From contig DAMBSC010000019.1 in NCBI GenBank assembly GCA_032054765.1, positions 1-64,000 on the forward strand: a stretch of 64,000 nt of DNA, in the 5' to 3' direction. Made by a program: the position numbers and the translations under genes. Positions 8,474 to 18,358 of the stretch are shown one piece after another; position 1 is the first letter of the stretch, and every line of letters starts with the position of its first letter. Under the pieces are notes generated by a model. It worked only from the letters and a program-made list of their open reading frames with translations. It made no database searches and was not told where the DNA came from. The stretch is from DFXE01 sp032054765 (GTDB taxonomy: Bacteria > Bacteroidota > Bacteroidia > Bacteroidales > Tannerellaceae).

Positions 8474-9433
8474 TCAGAGAATGATTTCCTTATCGATTAC
8501 TTTCCATCCATTCACCAATACACCGATAGAAATCTCTCCTGTTACAGCATCCTCTTCGAAAATCAAATGAAGATCAAATTCGTAAGTATTTGTAAAATCA
8601 ATTTCAATTCCATTTTCCTCCAGTTTTAGTATCAGCTCTACTAAATTGGCTTCATATAAAACTTTTTCATCTTCCTTGTCATAAAACTTAAGTAAGGGGT
8701 TTCTATCCCGTGCCAGTCTTATTTTGGATATTGCTGCGGATTGTAGCTCTTCCTCATTACAGTTACAATCCTGAGCGTAATGTAATTGCTTATCAGGACC
8801 GAAAGAATTGTCGAAACTATACGACCCATTCATATCTGAAATATGGAACATATATTTATTTTCAGCTACCGGAAGCCCTTCAGCACTTAAGCTTATCGTA
8901 TAGATATTTTTAATAAGAGGCATTTTATAGTATATATCATCTGTCCCTACCGGAACCTCCTGGTCAGCGAGATAAGCAAAATAAAGAGGAGGAAGCTTCC
9001 TCCGAATGGTATCCTCCTCTTCTTGAAAATAATGTATTGTAATATCACTTAGGTTGGTCTTTCCTATTTCTAATTCTATGGGGCTTGATTGATAACAATC
9101 CTTCAAATTTCCCCAAGCTATAAATGTATAAGTACCGGTATCTACCTCTATTTGCATACAATAATTTTCATCAGTTATATTTACCTCATCATCCTTCCAC
9201 TCTCCCACAAATGTCTGACTACTATCGAAAACAAATAGTCTTATATCTTCTACATAGTTTGGAGTGATTCCCTTTCCTGTAGAAGGATCTTTAGGAAGAT
9301 ACGAATAGGCTATACGAATTGTACGTTTACCCGAATCCGGATTTGGACAATCACTCAAATCATCATTTATGCACGAGTTCATTCCTAAAAGAAGAATGAT
9401 GATCGGTAAAATAGTTATGTACCGGTAGCTCAT
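8474..9433 (-). CDS. Mfa2/FimB-family fimbrial anchor lipoprotein
   Basis: A 319-aa lipoprotein with signal peptide and lipobox Cys near residue 21 (MNSCINDD). The first domain has hallmarks of the FimB/Mfa2 family: a beta-strand run, then VEDIRLFVFDSSQTFVG and YTFIAWGNL. Family members cap the base of Bacteroidales fimbriae, anchor them in the outer membrane and limit their length. It starts 3 nt after the fimbrillin gene stop, so the two are an operon. It probably works with that fimbrillin. Confidence 0.88.
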   Translation of the reverse strand: MSYRYITILPIIILLLGMNSCINDDLSDCPNPDSGKRTIRIAYSYLPKDPSTGKGITPNYVEDIRLFVFDSSQTFVGEWKDDEVNITDENYCMQIEVDTGTYTFIAWGNLKDCYQSSPIELEIGKTNLSDITIHYFQEEEDTIRRKLPPLYFAYLADQEVPVGTDDIYYKMPLIKNIYTISLSAEGLPVAENKYMFHISDMNGSYSFDNSFGPDKQLHYAQDCNCNEEELQSAAISKIRLARDRNPLLKFYDKEDEKVLYEANLVELILKLEENGIEIDFTNTYEFDLHLIFEEDAVTGEISIGVLVNGWKVIDKEIIL

Positions 9434-9436
9434 TTT

Positions 9437-10696
9437 TTAATCCTCTTCCAGAACAACACCCCCTTTATCAACCGGAACCCAATCTTCTACAGCAAATCGG
9501 AATTGCATATTTGCATAATCACCACTCGGATCTGGTGTTTCCGCTGGTTTTCCAAGACCGGCGATATCAGTTATCCGAATCGTATAATAACAGTTGCGTT
9601 TTATTTTATGATCATCCTGCCTTGTATCTGTGAATATATCATAATAGCACTTCCCATTTCCATATTCAGCAATATCCCCCTCCAGACCGTAATTTAAAAG
9701 ATAGTTGTTAGCTTCTTTCTTACTTTTAAAATAATAAACAAAGCCTTTAGAGGCTCCTTGTGTAGTAATAGTCAATTTATAAAAATCTATGGGATCTCCA
9801 TTATAAACCATATTCTCCCAATTTTGCCCATTCTTTGTCATAAATCCTGAAGGAGTAAATGTACATAGAACTCTAACGAAAGTCGCTTTCTCCGGTTCTT
9901 TAAAAAGATTTTCCATTGCATAAACGGCATTCGGATCTATCCCGTCAGGCACATTACCTATATCTTTATACTCACCATTGTAGCAGTTATCATCAAGTTC
10001 AGGTGATCCGTTTTTATCCCATATGTAGAAATTAGCGTTATTTTTTTGAACTGCAAATTTCATGGAATGGATCTTTCCCCCGTTATTCCTAATGGCATAA
10101 GGTAATGTGATCTCTTTCATAACACTTATTTTGGCTACAGCACGACATACATTTATATTACCCTTTTGATTCTCCTGATTGTCAGCATGAATATTAATAT
10201 CCTCCAAATGCCTGTTAAACATTACAAATCCATCAGTCTTATTCGTAAGATCATCTAAGTTAACTGTATAATAAGGCAAATTGGTATCATTCACTATATT
10301 ATTTTTTAAATCGTTTTTTATCTTTGAAAAAAGATCGTTCGGAACATTCACTCCTATGAATAATCGTTTTCCGTTTTCAACACTCAGCCCTTCTATTGTA
10401 AAACGATATTCATTATTCACTACATCAAATGTTGTGTGCGATTCTTCTATTTCCAAATCGCCGGCTGAATCAAATATAAGCAGATCTACTTTTTTAACCT
10501 TTTTCTCATCCTCTGTAGCTTTAGTATCCAAAGCTTTAGTTGTTAATAGAGAAGGAGTAATAGAAAAAGTAAAAGCCCCCGTCTTTTTTGTCGTCTCTCT
10601 TTCTTTAGGAACAATAGAGCTTTCTTCGCTTGTACATCCGGTAATACATGTAAGGCATATAGCCAATAGCATAACACACTTGAGTTTTGTTTTCAT
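9437..10696 (-). CDS. Mfa1-type fimbria major subunit
   Basis: A 419-aa fimbrillin precursor. It starts with a lipoprotein signal (Cys around residue 21, ITGCTSEE) and a 30-40 residue propeptide, followed by the typical strand with VKKVDLLIFDSAGDL. Known fimbrillins of this superfamily are exported as lipoproteins, cut by a protease after a basic residue in the first 50 residues, and polymerise by donor-strand exchange using the C-terminal strand; the Lys-rich stretch LTTKALDTKATEDEKK is the plausible processing region here. The C-terminus (FRFAVEDWVPVDKGG) fits a polymerisation strand. A minus-strand TATATTTG box lies about 125 nt upstream. Confidence 0.87.
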   Translation of the reverse strand: MKTKLKCVMLLAICLTCITGCTSEESSIVPKERETTKKTGAFTFSITPSLLTTKALDTKATEDEKKVKKVDLLIFDSAGDLEIEESHTTFDVVNNEYRFTIEGLSVENGKRLFIGVNVPNDLFSKIKNDLKNNIVNDTNLPYYTVNLDDLTNKTDGFVMFNRHLEDINIHADNQENQKGNINVCRAVAKISVMKEITLPYAIRNNGGKIHSMKFAVQKNNANFYIWDKNGSPELDDNCYNGEYKDIGNVPDGIDPNAVYAMENLFKEPEKATFVRVLCTFTPSGFMTKNGQNWENMVYNGDPIDFYKLTITTQGASKGFVYYFKSKKEANNYLLNYGLEGDIAEYGNGKCYYDIFTDTRQDDHKIKRNCYYTIRITDIAGLGKPAETPDPSGDYANMQFRFAVEDWVPVDKGGVVLEED

Positions 10697-10820
10697 GTCT
10701 TTTTGTTTTAATTATATACAGATCAAATAAATCTTCGGAAAGATCTGATAGAGTTATTCATAGGAATAAATAAATATCATAGTATTATCTAATAGTTCGC
10801 TTTTTTCATTAATATTTCGG

Positions 10821-10828
10821 CAAATATA
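10821..10828 (-). promoter_or_regulatory. possible -7 box of the fimbrial operon
   Basis: TATATTTG on the minus strand, about 125 nt before the fimbrillin ATG. No convincing TTTG box is found 19-21 nt upstream, so only the -7 element is supported. Confidence 0.4.
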
Positions 10829-10915
10829 TCTGCTCTTTCACAAATAAATTTCACAATTTACGTGTAAAACTTCATAATTCTATCGAAGTAACGGTAGAAG
10901 TGTAATAAAACCGTA

Positions 10916-12130
10916 TTAAATTTCTTCGTCGTAACTTTGGAACAGGAAATCATTATAAGGAAAACGGGTTACATGTATCTCTTTCACCCGTTCATATAGT
11001 AAGGTCTTCAATGTTTCTATATTCGTTTTTTCTTTAGCTGAAATAAATATACAATTATCCTGCATTTTAGCCATCCAGGTTCGCTTTAGCTCATTTAAAT
11101 CAATATTTTCACGTTTACATGGTGTGAGATCATCTTCCTCTTTCTGTACAAACGTAAACGCATCGATCTTATTAAATACCATAATCATAGGTTTTTCCGT
11201 ATTATCTATTTCAGATAATGTTTTATTTACCACCTCGATCTGTTCTTCAAAACCTGGATGTGATATATCTACCACATGAACTAATAAGTCAGCTTCACGT
11301 ACCTCATCCAGTGTAGACTTAAAAGACTCTACCAGTTCGGTTGGCAATTTACGAATAAAGCCTACTGTATCAGATAATAAAAATGGCAAGTTCTCTATTA
11401 TTACTTTACGGACAGTCGTATCAAGCGTAGCGAATAATTTATTTTCCGCAAAAACTTCACTCTTGCTTAATAAATTCATAAGCGTAGATTTCCCGACATT
11501 GGTATAGCCTACTAAAGCGACCCTTACCATCTTTCCCCTATTCTTTCGCTGAACACTTTTCTGTTTATCTATCTCTTCAAGGTCTTTCTTTAATTTTGAA
11601 ATTTTATCCAGAATGATACGCCTATCAGTTTCAATCTGAGTTTCTCCCGGACCACGCATCCCTATCCCCCCGCGCTGACGTTCAAGGTGTGTCCACAGAC
11701 GAGTTAGTCGGGGTAACATATATTTATATTGTGCCAACTCGACTTGCGTTTTTGCATGTGCCGTTTGTGCGCGGCGGGCAAAAATATCCAGAATAAGATT
11801 AGTACGATCTAATATCTTTACTTGTAACTCTTTTTCTATATTACGCAATTGTTTAGCAGATAATTCGTCATCAAAAATAACCAATCCGATCTCATGCTCA
11901 ATAACATATTCTTTGATTTCCCTTAACTTACCCGTACCAACAAACGTAACAGGATGTGGATAATCCAATCGTTGAGTAAACTTTTTTACAGGTTCGGCAC
12001 CTGCTGTCTCAGCAAGAAAAGCCAATTCGTCCAGATACTCCTTTACTTTATTCTCATCTTGTACAGGAGTTATCAGACCAACTAATACCGCCTTTTCCGT
12101 TTGTGCCTCAGAAATAATAAATTCTTTCAT
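10916..12130 (-). CDS. hflX: ribosome-associated GTPase HflX
   Basis: A 404-aa GTPase that binds the 50S subunit and helps split stalled or hibernating ribosomes. The N-terminal HflX domain contains the glycine-rich QRGGIGMRGPGETQIETDRR segment; the G domain has GYTNVGKST with P-loop K214, DTVGF as G3 and NKID as G4. The ATG at 12130 is used because the protein then starts MKEFIISEAQ; a TTG 42 nt upstream is in frame but less likely. A TACTTTTG box ends only 4 nt before this ATG, so the transcript may be leaderless or nearly so. Confidence 0.95.
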   Translation of the reverse strand: MKEFIISEAQTEKAVLVGLITPVQDENKVKEYLDELAFLAETAGAEPVKKFTQRLDYPHPVTFVGTGKLREIKEYVIEHEIGLVIFDDELSAKQLRNIEKELQVKILDRTNLILDIFARRAQTAHAKTQVELAQYKYMLPRLTRLWTHLERQRGGIGMRGPGETQIETDRRIILDKISKLKKDLEEIDKQKSVQRKNRGKMVRVALVGYTNVGKSTLMNLLSKSEVFAENKLFATLDTTVRKVIIENLPFLLSDTVGFIRKLPTELVESFKSTLDEVREADLLVHVVDISHPGFEEQIEVVNKTLSEIDNTEKPMIMVFNKIDAFTFVQKEEDDLTPCKRENIDLNELKRTWMAKMQDNCIFISAKEKTNIETLKTLLYERVKEIHVTRFPYNDFLFQSYDEEI

Positions 12131-12240
12131 GTTACAAAAGTAATGATTTTTTCTAAGTGCGGTATAGTTCAAGGATTTAAACCATGAACATATAACGAAA
12201 GATAATAATTCAGAAATTACTTAATCGCTTATCTCTCACT

Positions 12241-15156
12241 TCACTTGTGCAAAGGAGAACTTTCGAAGATTTTCACAGGTCCTAATAATCCTGAATCTAG
12301 CAAAGGTGTTTTTCCTGTTATCATATCAAATCGAAAAGAGTCATGAGTATTGGTGAACCGTTTTTCCTTTGGCTGATTAAGGTCACCAATAACACGATTC
12401 GTCCACAAATTGATAACACTGATTTCTAATCTATTATCTTTTAGATTTACAGCATCCGTAATGTCTAAACGCCATGGATAACACCAAAGAATACCCAGGT
12501 TTTTACCATTTAGTTTTACTTCGGCTACATTCCGTACATCGCCTAAATCGAGATATAACCGTTGGGCTTTATTTTTTATGTTCACGGGTAAATCGAATGT
12601 TTTATGATAAATTGCAGTACCAGAGTAGTATTTTATTCCTTCTTCAGTATGTCGTGTCCAACTCTCTAATTTAGGAAATTGAACACTTGCAGGTCCTCCC
12701 CAAGTCGGGTCAAACATAACATTCCAGGAGTCACTGAGTTCTTGTAGTTCATAAAGTTTAGGGAAATTCAATTCTGCTTTACCTTCAGCAGTATGTTCAA
12801 TCGGCTTACGAAATACGACAAAACAAGATCCAAACCGGTCAAACTCTAATGATAATGTTGTACGGTCGCCTTTCTGCCGGAAAGAATGCGCATCTCTCAT
12901 CTCACCGGTCACGGCATCCCATATCTCCGGCTGTTTACCGGAAACCCGGAATGTGAAATCTGATGTTTGTTTTTTGTTTGTCCGGTTAATAACAAAATAA
13001 ATGTCCGCATCAGGGGTTGTACGATGTATATAGTCGAATTTATCAGGGTTTGCATCTTGTCGTGTAAATGTAAAATCCGGTTTTATACCATCGGCTAAAA
13101 GTACTTCCCGTGCTGTTTTACCCCATATAACACGTCCCTTACCCAAACGGCGCTCTGTTCGGGTATCGCCATTAAGATCGCCCCATATTTCGGCAACAAT
13201 TTTCTGCACCTCCTCATCTCTTTCTGAAAAGTTTATTACGGCTCCCGACGTTGCAGGCGGCGCACCCAAAATGGTTGCACCATTGATAACCAATTCACGT
13301 ATTTTTTTAATAACTTCAACAGACATCTCTGTAGATGGAACCGGTGAAACCTCCAGACGTTGATAGTCTCCTACTTGGCGGGAAATTTCTTCCGACGGCG
13401 AAGTACAATTTTGGAGCACCAAAAGACGGTAACTCATTCCATCCGGCAGAACAATCCGACCATCCTTTACAGCCATTCTTTTTAGCAACACCTCTGCATT
13501 GATATAGTCGCAATCATAGCCAGCACCAAGATCAGAAATCAGATATTTTGGAGGGGCCAGCGTGGGTGGACGTTCCCCCAAATAAAAGCAAACATCTCCT
13601 ACAAATTTACCTTCCTGAAGCATGTACTGGCAACGTGACAAATAGGAAAAGAACGCCGATGATTGCTCCCACCAGGTAATATTAGGTGTAAAATGTTGTC
13701 CGGCACAGAACTCATAACCAGGCTTACCATCTGATGGCAATTGGCATGTTGACTGATGTAAAAGAATATGATTTATACCTTCACAAAAAGCATCATTTGC
13801 ATAAGGTTTTAGATCCGCAGGTCCTAAAGACCAATGCGTATAATGTGGCTCTTGTTGGGTAAAGGCTTCGGCCATTGCAATACGTTTACCATAAATATGA
13901 GCTGCAGTAGCTGTTTGTTTAAGATTCAGCCGGAGCCATCTATTACTGTTATAACCATTAGATGCGTTATAATGCCCATTCACCCAAAACTCCCCTGCAA
14001 CAAAATCACAACGCCCGAGGTTTCTCAGTGCATCCATAGGGGGAATATCATTAGGTCCGCCCGCTTCACTCCCCATAGTCATACCGTTCTGATGACATAA
14101 TTCAGCGAAATGGCCATAAAAATTTTCTGCCAGACAATCCTGAATCGTACAGTCAAAATCAGTAAGAAACCGGGTAGAGATTATCGGATTATCAATCGTG
14201 TAGCCCGCAAGTACTGGTAAATACGGTATCAAACCGTAACCGCGGTATTTCTTGAATTGGTTAGGAAAATCCTGTGTCCAGGTTAACTTTCCACACTCCC
14301 AACTATCCGACCAAAAATAATCTATTTTCCCACCTGCTTTCCGTGCTTCCTCAATAAGAGGTTTGCCTAAATGATTAAAATGGTCTTCCAGAGAAGCTTT
14401 ACTTAAATAATCTATTTCATACCCATCTCCACCTTCATAAGTATCAGCCTGAGGAGGTCCCGGATAAGCAAACCATTTACTCCATAGATGCCCCGTCAGG
14501 GTATAACCTGATCGTAAAATAACCCATTCTCCTTCGGGAAACTGCCATTCAAAACTGCCATCCGATTTCATATGGCCGGTTAGATCTATTATATCTTTTA
14601 ATTTTACATTTTTAGTACCCTCTTCCACCCGAAATGCTTGCACACAAATATCATTATAGTAATCATCTACTATTTCAGGTTGAGGCAGTTTCTCGTTTAT
14701 CTTCTTCGGCCCTATTACTTTTAATTCTGCATGAACTATTTTCTTCATTGCATGCTCTGGTGTGACCCATGGCCCCTGCATCGTCCAGCCACCGGCCGAG
14801 AGGTTGTATCCTAATTCAAGATTTAACCGTTTCGTTTCTTTTACGGTATAACGGAAAAGTTCCCACCATTCAGGACTTTGAAATTTCACACCGGGAAGCG
14901 GTTCTCTACCCGCGTAACCCCCATTACACATGAGATTGACCCCACTGATACCCTTTGCCTTAAATTCTTCCAGATCCCGGGTAATGGCTTCTTTATCCAC
15001 CCGGTTGAATAGCCACCACCAATATACACTTGGCTTAGCAGGGTCAGGGGGAGAAACAAATGATTTACTAAATGTATCCAGGTTTTGCCCATAAATAGAA
15101 ATAGTATTGAACAGAATGAAGCAAAAAAATAAAGACTTTAATTTATACCCAATCAT
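12241..15156 (-). CDS. exported glycoside hydrolase, GH106 alpha-L-rhamnosidase-like
   Basis: A 971-aa enzyme with a Sec signal peptide (cleavage near YGQ, residue 24). The N-terminal half starts with FVSPPDPAKPSVYWWW, the recognisable entry of the GH106 family, and continues with a TIM-barrel-like region (LELGYNLSAGGWTMQGPW, YFWSDSWECG, MTMGSEAGGPNDIPPMDALR) in which acidic residues could be catalytic. The C-terminus is a jelly-roll carbohydrate-binding-like domain (LYLDLGDVRNVAEVKLNGKNLG). Family members remove alpha-L-rhamnose from plant or bacterial glycans. It is monocistronic and has no SusC/D pair nearby, so it is not part of a typical polysaccharide utilisation locus here. Confidence 0.82.
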   Translation of the reverse strand: MIGYKLKSLFFCFILFNTISIYGQNLDTFSKSFVSPPDPAKPSVYWWWLFNRVDKEAITRDLEEFKAKGISGVNLMCNGGYAGREPLPGVKFQSPEWWELFRYTVKETKRLNLELGYNLSAGGWTMQGPWVTPEHAMKKIVHAELKVIGPKKINEKLPQPEIVDDYYNDICVQAFRVEEGTKNVKLKDIIDLTGHMKSDGSFEWQFPEGEWVILRSGYTLTGHLWSKWFAYPGPPQADTYEGGDGYEIDYLSKASLEDHFNHLGKPLIEEARKAGGKIDYFWSDSWECGKLTWTQDFPNQFKKYRGYGLIPYLPVLAGYTIDNPIISTRFLTDFDCTIQDCLAENFYGHFAELCHQNGMTMGSEAGGPNDIPPMDALRNLGRCDFVAGEFWVNGHYNASNGYNSNRWLRLNLKQTATAAHIYGKRIAMAEAFTQQEPHYTHWSLGPADLKPYANDAFCEGINHILLHQSTCQLPSDGKPGYEFCAGQHFTPNITWWEQSSAFFSYLSRCQYMLQEGKFVGDVCFYLGERPPTLAPPKYLISDLGAGYDCDYINAEVLLKRMAVKDGRIVLPDGMSYRLLVLQNCTSPSEEISRQVGDYQRLEVSPVPSTEMSVEVIKKIRELVINGATILGAPPATSGAVINFSERDEEVQKIVAEIWGDLNGDTRTERRLGKGRVIWGKTAREVLLADGIKPDFTFTRQDANPDKFDYIHRTTPDADIYFVINRTNKKQTSDFTFRVSGKQPEIWDAVTGEMRDAHSFRQKGDRTTLSLEFDRFGSCFVVFRKPIEHTAEGKAELNFPKLYELQELSDSWNVMFDPTWGGPASVQFPKLESWTRHTEEGIKYYSGTAIYHKTFDLPVNIKNKAQRLYLDLGDVRNVAEVKLNGKNLGILWCYPWRLDITDAVNLKDNRLEISVINLWTNRVIGDLNQPKEKRFTNTHDSFRFDMITGKTPLLDSGLLGPVKIFESSPLHK

Positions 15157-15580
15157 AGTGTTTTTATTATGTGTATATTAGACATTATATTTTCTAAATC
15201 TGCAAAATAGGGTAGCAAATAAATATTCGCTTATCATAAGAGCAAACTTTAAACTATCTCTAAGTTGAACTACAAAGATATTTTACATAAAATCATTGGA
15301 ACTATCCAAAATGATTTTTAAATTATTAAAAATGACTTAGTTTATTTCTCCCTAATTCTTACATTACGAACAGGTTATAATGATAATGAAAAAGTAACGA
15401 AACAATTGAGCTATATGCTTTTAAAACAAGATAAATTTGGATAATATTAACTACCTATAAATCTGCATTTTGATTATATACAATTTCTATTTTAAAAACT
15501 ATAATGATTATGGTTTCAATATTTTTTTTATATTTGCTACTGTAATAACAAATTTAATAACCATTTAACTATAACCAACT
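15157..15580. other. 424-nt divergent intergenic region
   Basis: AT-rich spacer between the divergent glycosidase and T9SS-type genes. A minus-strand TATCTTTG box (15273-15280) could drive the glycosidase and a plus-strand TATATTTG box (15529-15536) the exported protein; neither has a good -33 partner. I see no gene or strong repeat in it. Confidence 0.5.
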
Positions 15581-17368
15581 ATGAAGCGTAGAACACTTTG
15601 TTGCCTGACATTGTTCAGCCTTTTTAATCTGACAAATCTTTCATTTCCCTTATTTTCCCAAGTGAATAATCCTGCTTCGTGGGAAGAGTTTGTGAATGAT
15701 TCCGGAAAGAATATTGCTATTAAAGACACTTTTCGTTTTCAATCTTTTGAAGGAACACCAATAGATAATTGGAATTATTATTCTGAAGAGGGATATCGTT
15801 TTGATGCTACTGCAGATGGGATTTCCGGCCAAGGAGGAGATACTTCATTGAAATTACCTTCAAATGCAAATATAACTTTTGATAGTTTCGACTTATCATT
15901 ATATGAAAATGTCGTTATAATAGCTGGCGTCGCAGCACGTTCTTTAGCCAAAAACAATACGCTGTATCTTCAATCAATAAGAGGTAGAGAGAATACGTTT
16001 TTTGAGTCTCATTGGTTTAAAGCTGGTACAGATAACTATTCGGTTTCATACAGAGATGAGCTATTTATTGACAAGTCCAAAAGAGCTAATCCTATACAAA
16101 TCCCAAATGGCCATACACTCTTTATGTCTGCTCCTAATATTTCAGGAAGTGGTTACATAAGCATTGATAGTGTATTCGCACATGGAGATATTCCATCCTA
16201 TTCGTTATTCACCGGAAAAGGAAATTGGAATGATACTGTCCGTTGGACACATCTTCCATCAGCACGTCACCGTAATGCTTTAATAAAAGGTGAAGCTATT
16301 ATAAATTCTTTTCTTACATGTAATGACGTTTCAATCAGTAATGGTAGTTTACATATAGGAGATAATTCAAATGTAGAAATCAATAATCTTTGTTTATACG
16401 AAACCGAAGCGTTCTTCACTTCAAATAATGATATAAATATTAAAGATCACATAACTATATATAGAACTTTTGAAGAAAAAGATGAATGGTATTTTATCTC
16501 CTTTCCATTCGATGTCTACAGAGAAGGTATAGATCCCTACTTTGAATTGAAAGATGATACACCGAATGCAGGTGGTAATTACTTTTATGTCCTTACTTAC
16601 AATGGAGAGAAACGACAAACATCTAATTCCTCAACCGGAAATTGGGAAGTCCATTTTCCTCCACAAAATTCGACAACTCCAATCTTTGAAAAAAATAAAG
16701 GATACCTAATTGCACTGGATGCCGGGGCAGGGAAACAGACAATGACTTTTTCTTCTTCAGATGAGATACCCACCGATTTTGGTAAATCTGCTATACTAGC
16801 AATAAATGTATCTTCTTCTGCAGATGAAGATAATGATAATGCCGGATGGTTTTTATGTGGAAATCCTTATCCTGCACCATTATCTCTTTCACAATTTCCT
16901 AAGACACCTGAATTGGATGGATTTATATATGTATATGATGGTATTCAATATAAGGCATATGCTATTGGTAGTAAATACAAACTGCCCCCCTATTCAGCTT
17001 TCTTTGTAAAAGCAAATACAAATACGGAAATAAGTCTTACAAAAGCTATTGGAACAGAACAAGATATCCTTTTACCACTATCCACTCCTTTAAGATTCGC
17101 TAATGCAGAGCCGGAAAAGAGAGATCCGTTATCGGTAGTCAATAAAAACAATAGTAAAAGCTTTGTAATGGGAAATATATTATCAACTACAAATATGCGT
17201 GAAACAGCCAGGTTATATGTATATAGTACTACTGGAAATCTGGTTATGCAACGAATTATTCCAACCGGTTCTTCAGAGTTTTTATTACCACTTTCAAAAG
17301 GCTTTTATATTTTATGTATTGAGTCATCTACCTATCGTGCCCAACATAAGTGTGTTATAAACCAATAA
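15581..17368 (+). CDS. exported protein with T9SS type A sorting-like C-terminus
   Basis: A 595-aa protein with an N-terminal Sec signal (ending near FSQ, residue 27). The last 80 or so residues resemble a type IX secretion C-terminal sorting domain: ARLYVYSTTGNLVMQRIIPTG, then LPLSKGFYILCIES, then a final basic strand KCVINQ. Such domains direct passage through the outer membrane by the Por machinery and are normally removed on attachment. The rest is beta-rich, with a G/N-rich middle and a region GWFLCGNPYPAPLSL that recurs in Bacteroidota surface proteins. The function of the passenger is unknown. It is probably transcribed alone or with the following small gene. Confidence 0.75.
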   Translation: MKRRTLCCLTLFSLFNLTNLSFPLFSQVNNPASWEEFVNDSGKNIAIKDTFRFQSFEGTPIDNWNYYSEEGYRFDATADGISGQGGDTSLKLPSNANITFDSFDLSLYENVVIIAGVAARSLAKNNTLYLQSIRGRENTFFESHWFKAGTDNYSVSYRDELFIDKSKRANPIQIPNGHTLFMSAPNISGSGYISIDSVFAHGDIPSYSLFTGKGNWNDTVRWTHLPSARHRNALIKGEAIINSFLTCNDVSISNGSLHIGDNSNVEINNLCLYETEAFFTSNNDINIKDHITIYRTFEEKDEWYFISFPFDVYREGIDPYFELKDDTPNAGGNYFYVLTYNGEKRQTSNSSTGNWEVHFPPQNSTTPIFEKNKGYLIALDAGAGKQTMTFSSSDEIPTDFGKSAILAINVSSSADEDNDNAGWFLCGNPYPAPLSLSQFPKTPELDGFIYVYDGIQYKAYAIGSKYKLPPYSAFFVKANTNTEISLTKAIGTEQDILLPLSTPLRFANAEPEKRDPLSVVNKNNSKSFVMGNILSTTNMRETARLYVYSTTGNLVMQRIIPTGSSEFLLPLSKGFYILCIESSTYRAQHKCVINQ

Positions 17369-17424
17369 AAAAAGAAAGGAATCTTCTATCTTTGTATAAT
17401 ATTAAATTATAATCCGCTAATGAA

Positions 17425-17652
17425 ATGAAGAAAATTAATATAACAACTGCCATATTATTAGTTTATCTACTAGTAATGAGTGTCATTGGATGGCCGGGCA
17501 ACAAGCCTGATCCCGATTACACGCAATATTTTCTGATTATAGGAATCTCTTTAGGAGTTATTTTTTTACTTCGTTTCGTACAAGTCAAACGAATGCAATC
17601 GCGTGAAAAGATCCGAAACGAGAAACTGGAAGAAAAATACAAAAAAGAATAA
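17425..17652 (+). CDS. small membrane protein, unknown
   Basis: A 75-aa protein with two predicted membrane helices (about 5-23 and 34-52) and a charged C-terminal tail rich in K, E and R, probably cytoplasmic. I do not recognise the family. A TATCTTTG box at 17387-17394, just after the preceding stop codon, could be its promoter. It converges on the DUF3109 gene, 4 nt away. Confidence 0.65.
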   Translation: MKKINITTAILLVYLLVMSVIGWPGNKPDPDYTQYFLIIGISLGVIFLLRFVQVKRMQSREKIRNEKLEEKYKKE

Positions 17653-17656
17653 TCAG

Positions 17657-18238
17657 CTATTTGCTATTTTGGTTTAGCCATTCTTCGGCATTAATCACTA
17701 ATTTATCATACCATTCCTGACCAAACTTACGAATTAAGGGCTCTTTTAGAAATATATACAAAGGCAAGCGTTCCTTATGACCTAATATTTCTGCCGGTTT
17801 ACAAATCCTCCAACGGTTATAATTAACCGCTTTAAATGTATTATAGTGGGTAATACGAATAGGATACAGATGGCAGGAAATGGGTTTCATAAATTTAATA
17901 CGTCCTTCCCGATATGCCTTTTCTATAGCACATTTACATATCCCGTTTGAATCATAACAGGTAAACACGCAATCCTTACCATTGATAATAGATGTAACAG
18001 TTTCTCCGTCTGAATCTATATAAGCAACGCCCTGTTTATTTATCAATTCTTTTGCTTCAACCGATAAATCGTTCCAAACTTCCGGCAAAACCTTATGCAG
18101 TTCAGCCAATTCATGTTTTTCTAATGGAGCACCGGCATCCCCTTCAATACAACAAGCCCCCTTACAAAACGCCAAATCACAAATAAAATGGCGTTCTATA
18201 ATATCAAGGCTTACTAATGTATCGTCTATTTGTAACAT
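17657..18238 (-). CDS. DUF3109 family cysteine-rich protein
   Basis: A 193-aa cytoplasmic protein of the DUF3109 family, common in Bacteroidota. A cluster of cysteines is visible (CDLAFCKGACC at 20-30, then CVFTCYDSNGICKCAIEKA), which resembles the YkgJ-type metal or iron-sulfur binding pattern. Biochemical function is unknown. It lies downstream of gpmI in the same direction, separated by a repeat-rich 111-nt spacer. Confidence 0.85.
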   Translation of the reverse strand: MLQIDDTLVSLDIIERHFICDLAFCKGACCIEGDAGAPLEKHELAELHKVLPEVWNDLSVEAKELINKQGVAYIDSDGETVTSIINGKDCVFTCYDSNGICKCAIEKAYREGRIKFMKPISCHLYPIRITHYNTFKAVNYNRWRICKPAEILGHKERLPLYIFLKEPLIRKFGQEWYDKLVINAEEWLNQNSK

Positions 18239-18250
18239 AAAAATTAATAT

Positions 18251-18358
18251 ACTGAATGAACTGAATAATAGAGTAGACTGAATAAATTAAATATTATTTT
18301 TTCAATTATTCAGTATATTGAGTGATTCAGTTTATTCAGTCCATTCAGTTTATTCAGT
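18251..18358. repeat. heptamer repeat cluster ACTGAAT/ATTCAGT between gpmI and DUF3109
   Basis: Eight exact copies of one heptamer in 108 nt: ACTGAAT at 18251, 18260 and 18277, then its complement ATTCAGT at 18308, 18325, 18334, 18343 and 18352. The last four are spaced exactly 9 nt apart, and the last one overlaps the end of gpmI. Left and right sets can pair to form a stem, so it may act as a processing or termination hairpin for gpmI. Confidence 0.75.

Noticed and set aside
10281..10730. A 149-codon plus-strand open frame opposite the fimbrillin gene
   Set aside because: It is antisense to a clear Mfa1-type gene and its translation (Ser/Phe-rich) has no family features.
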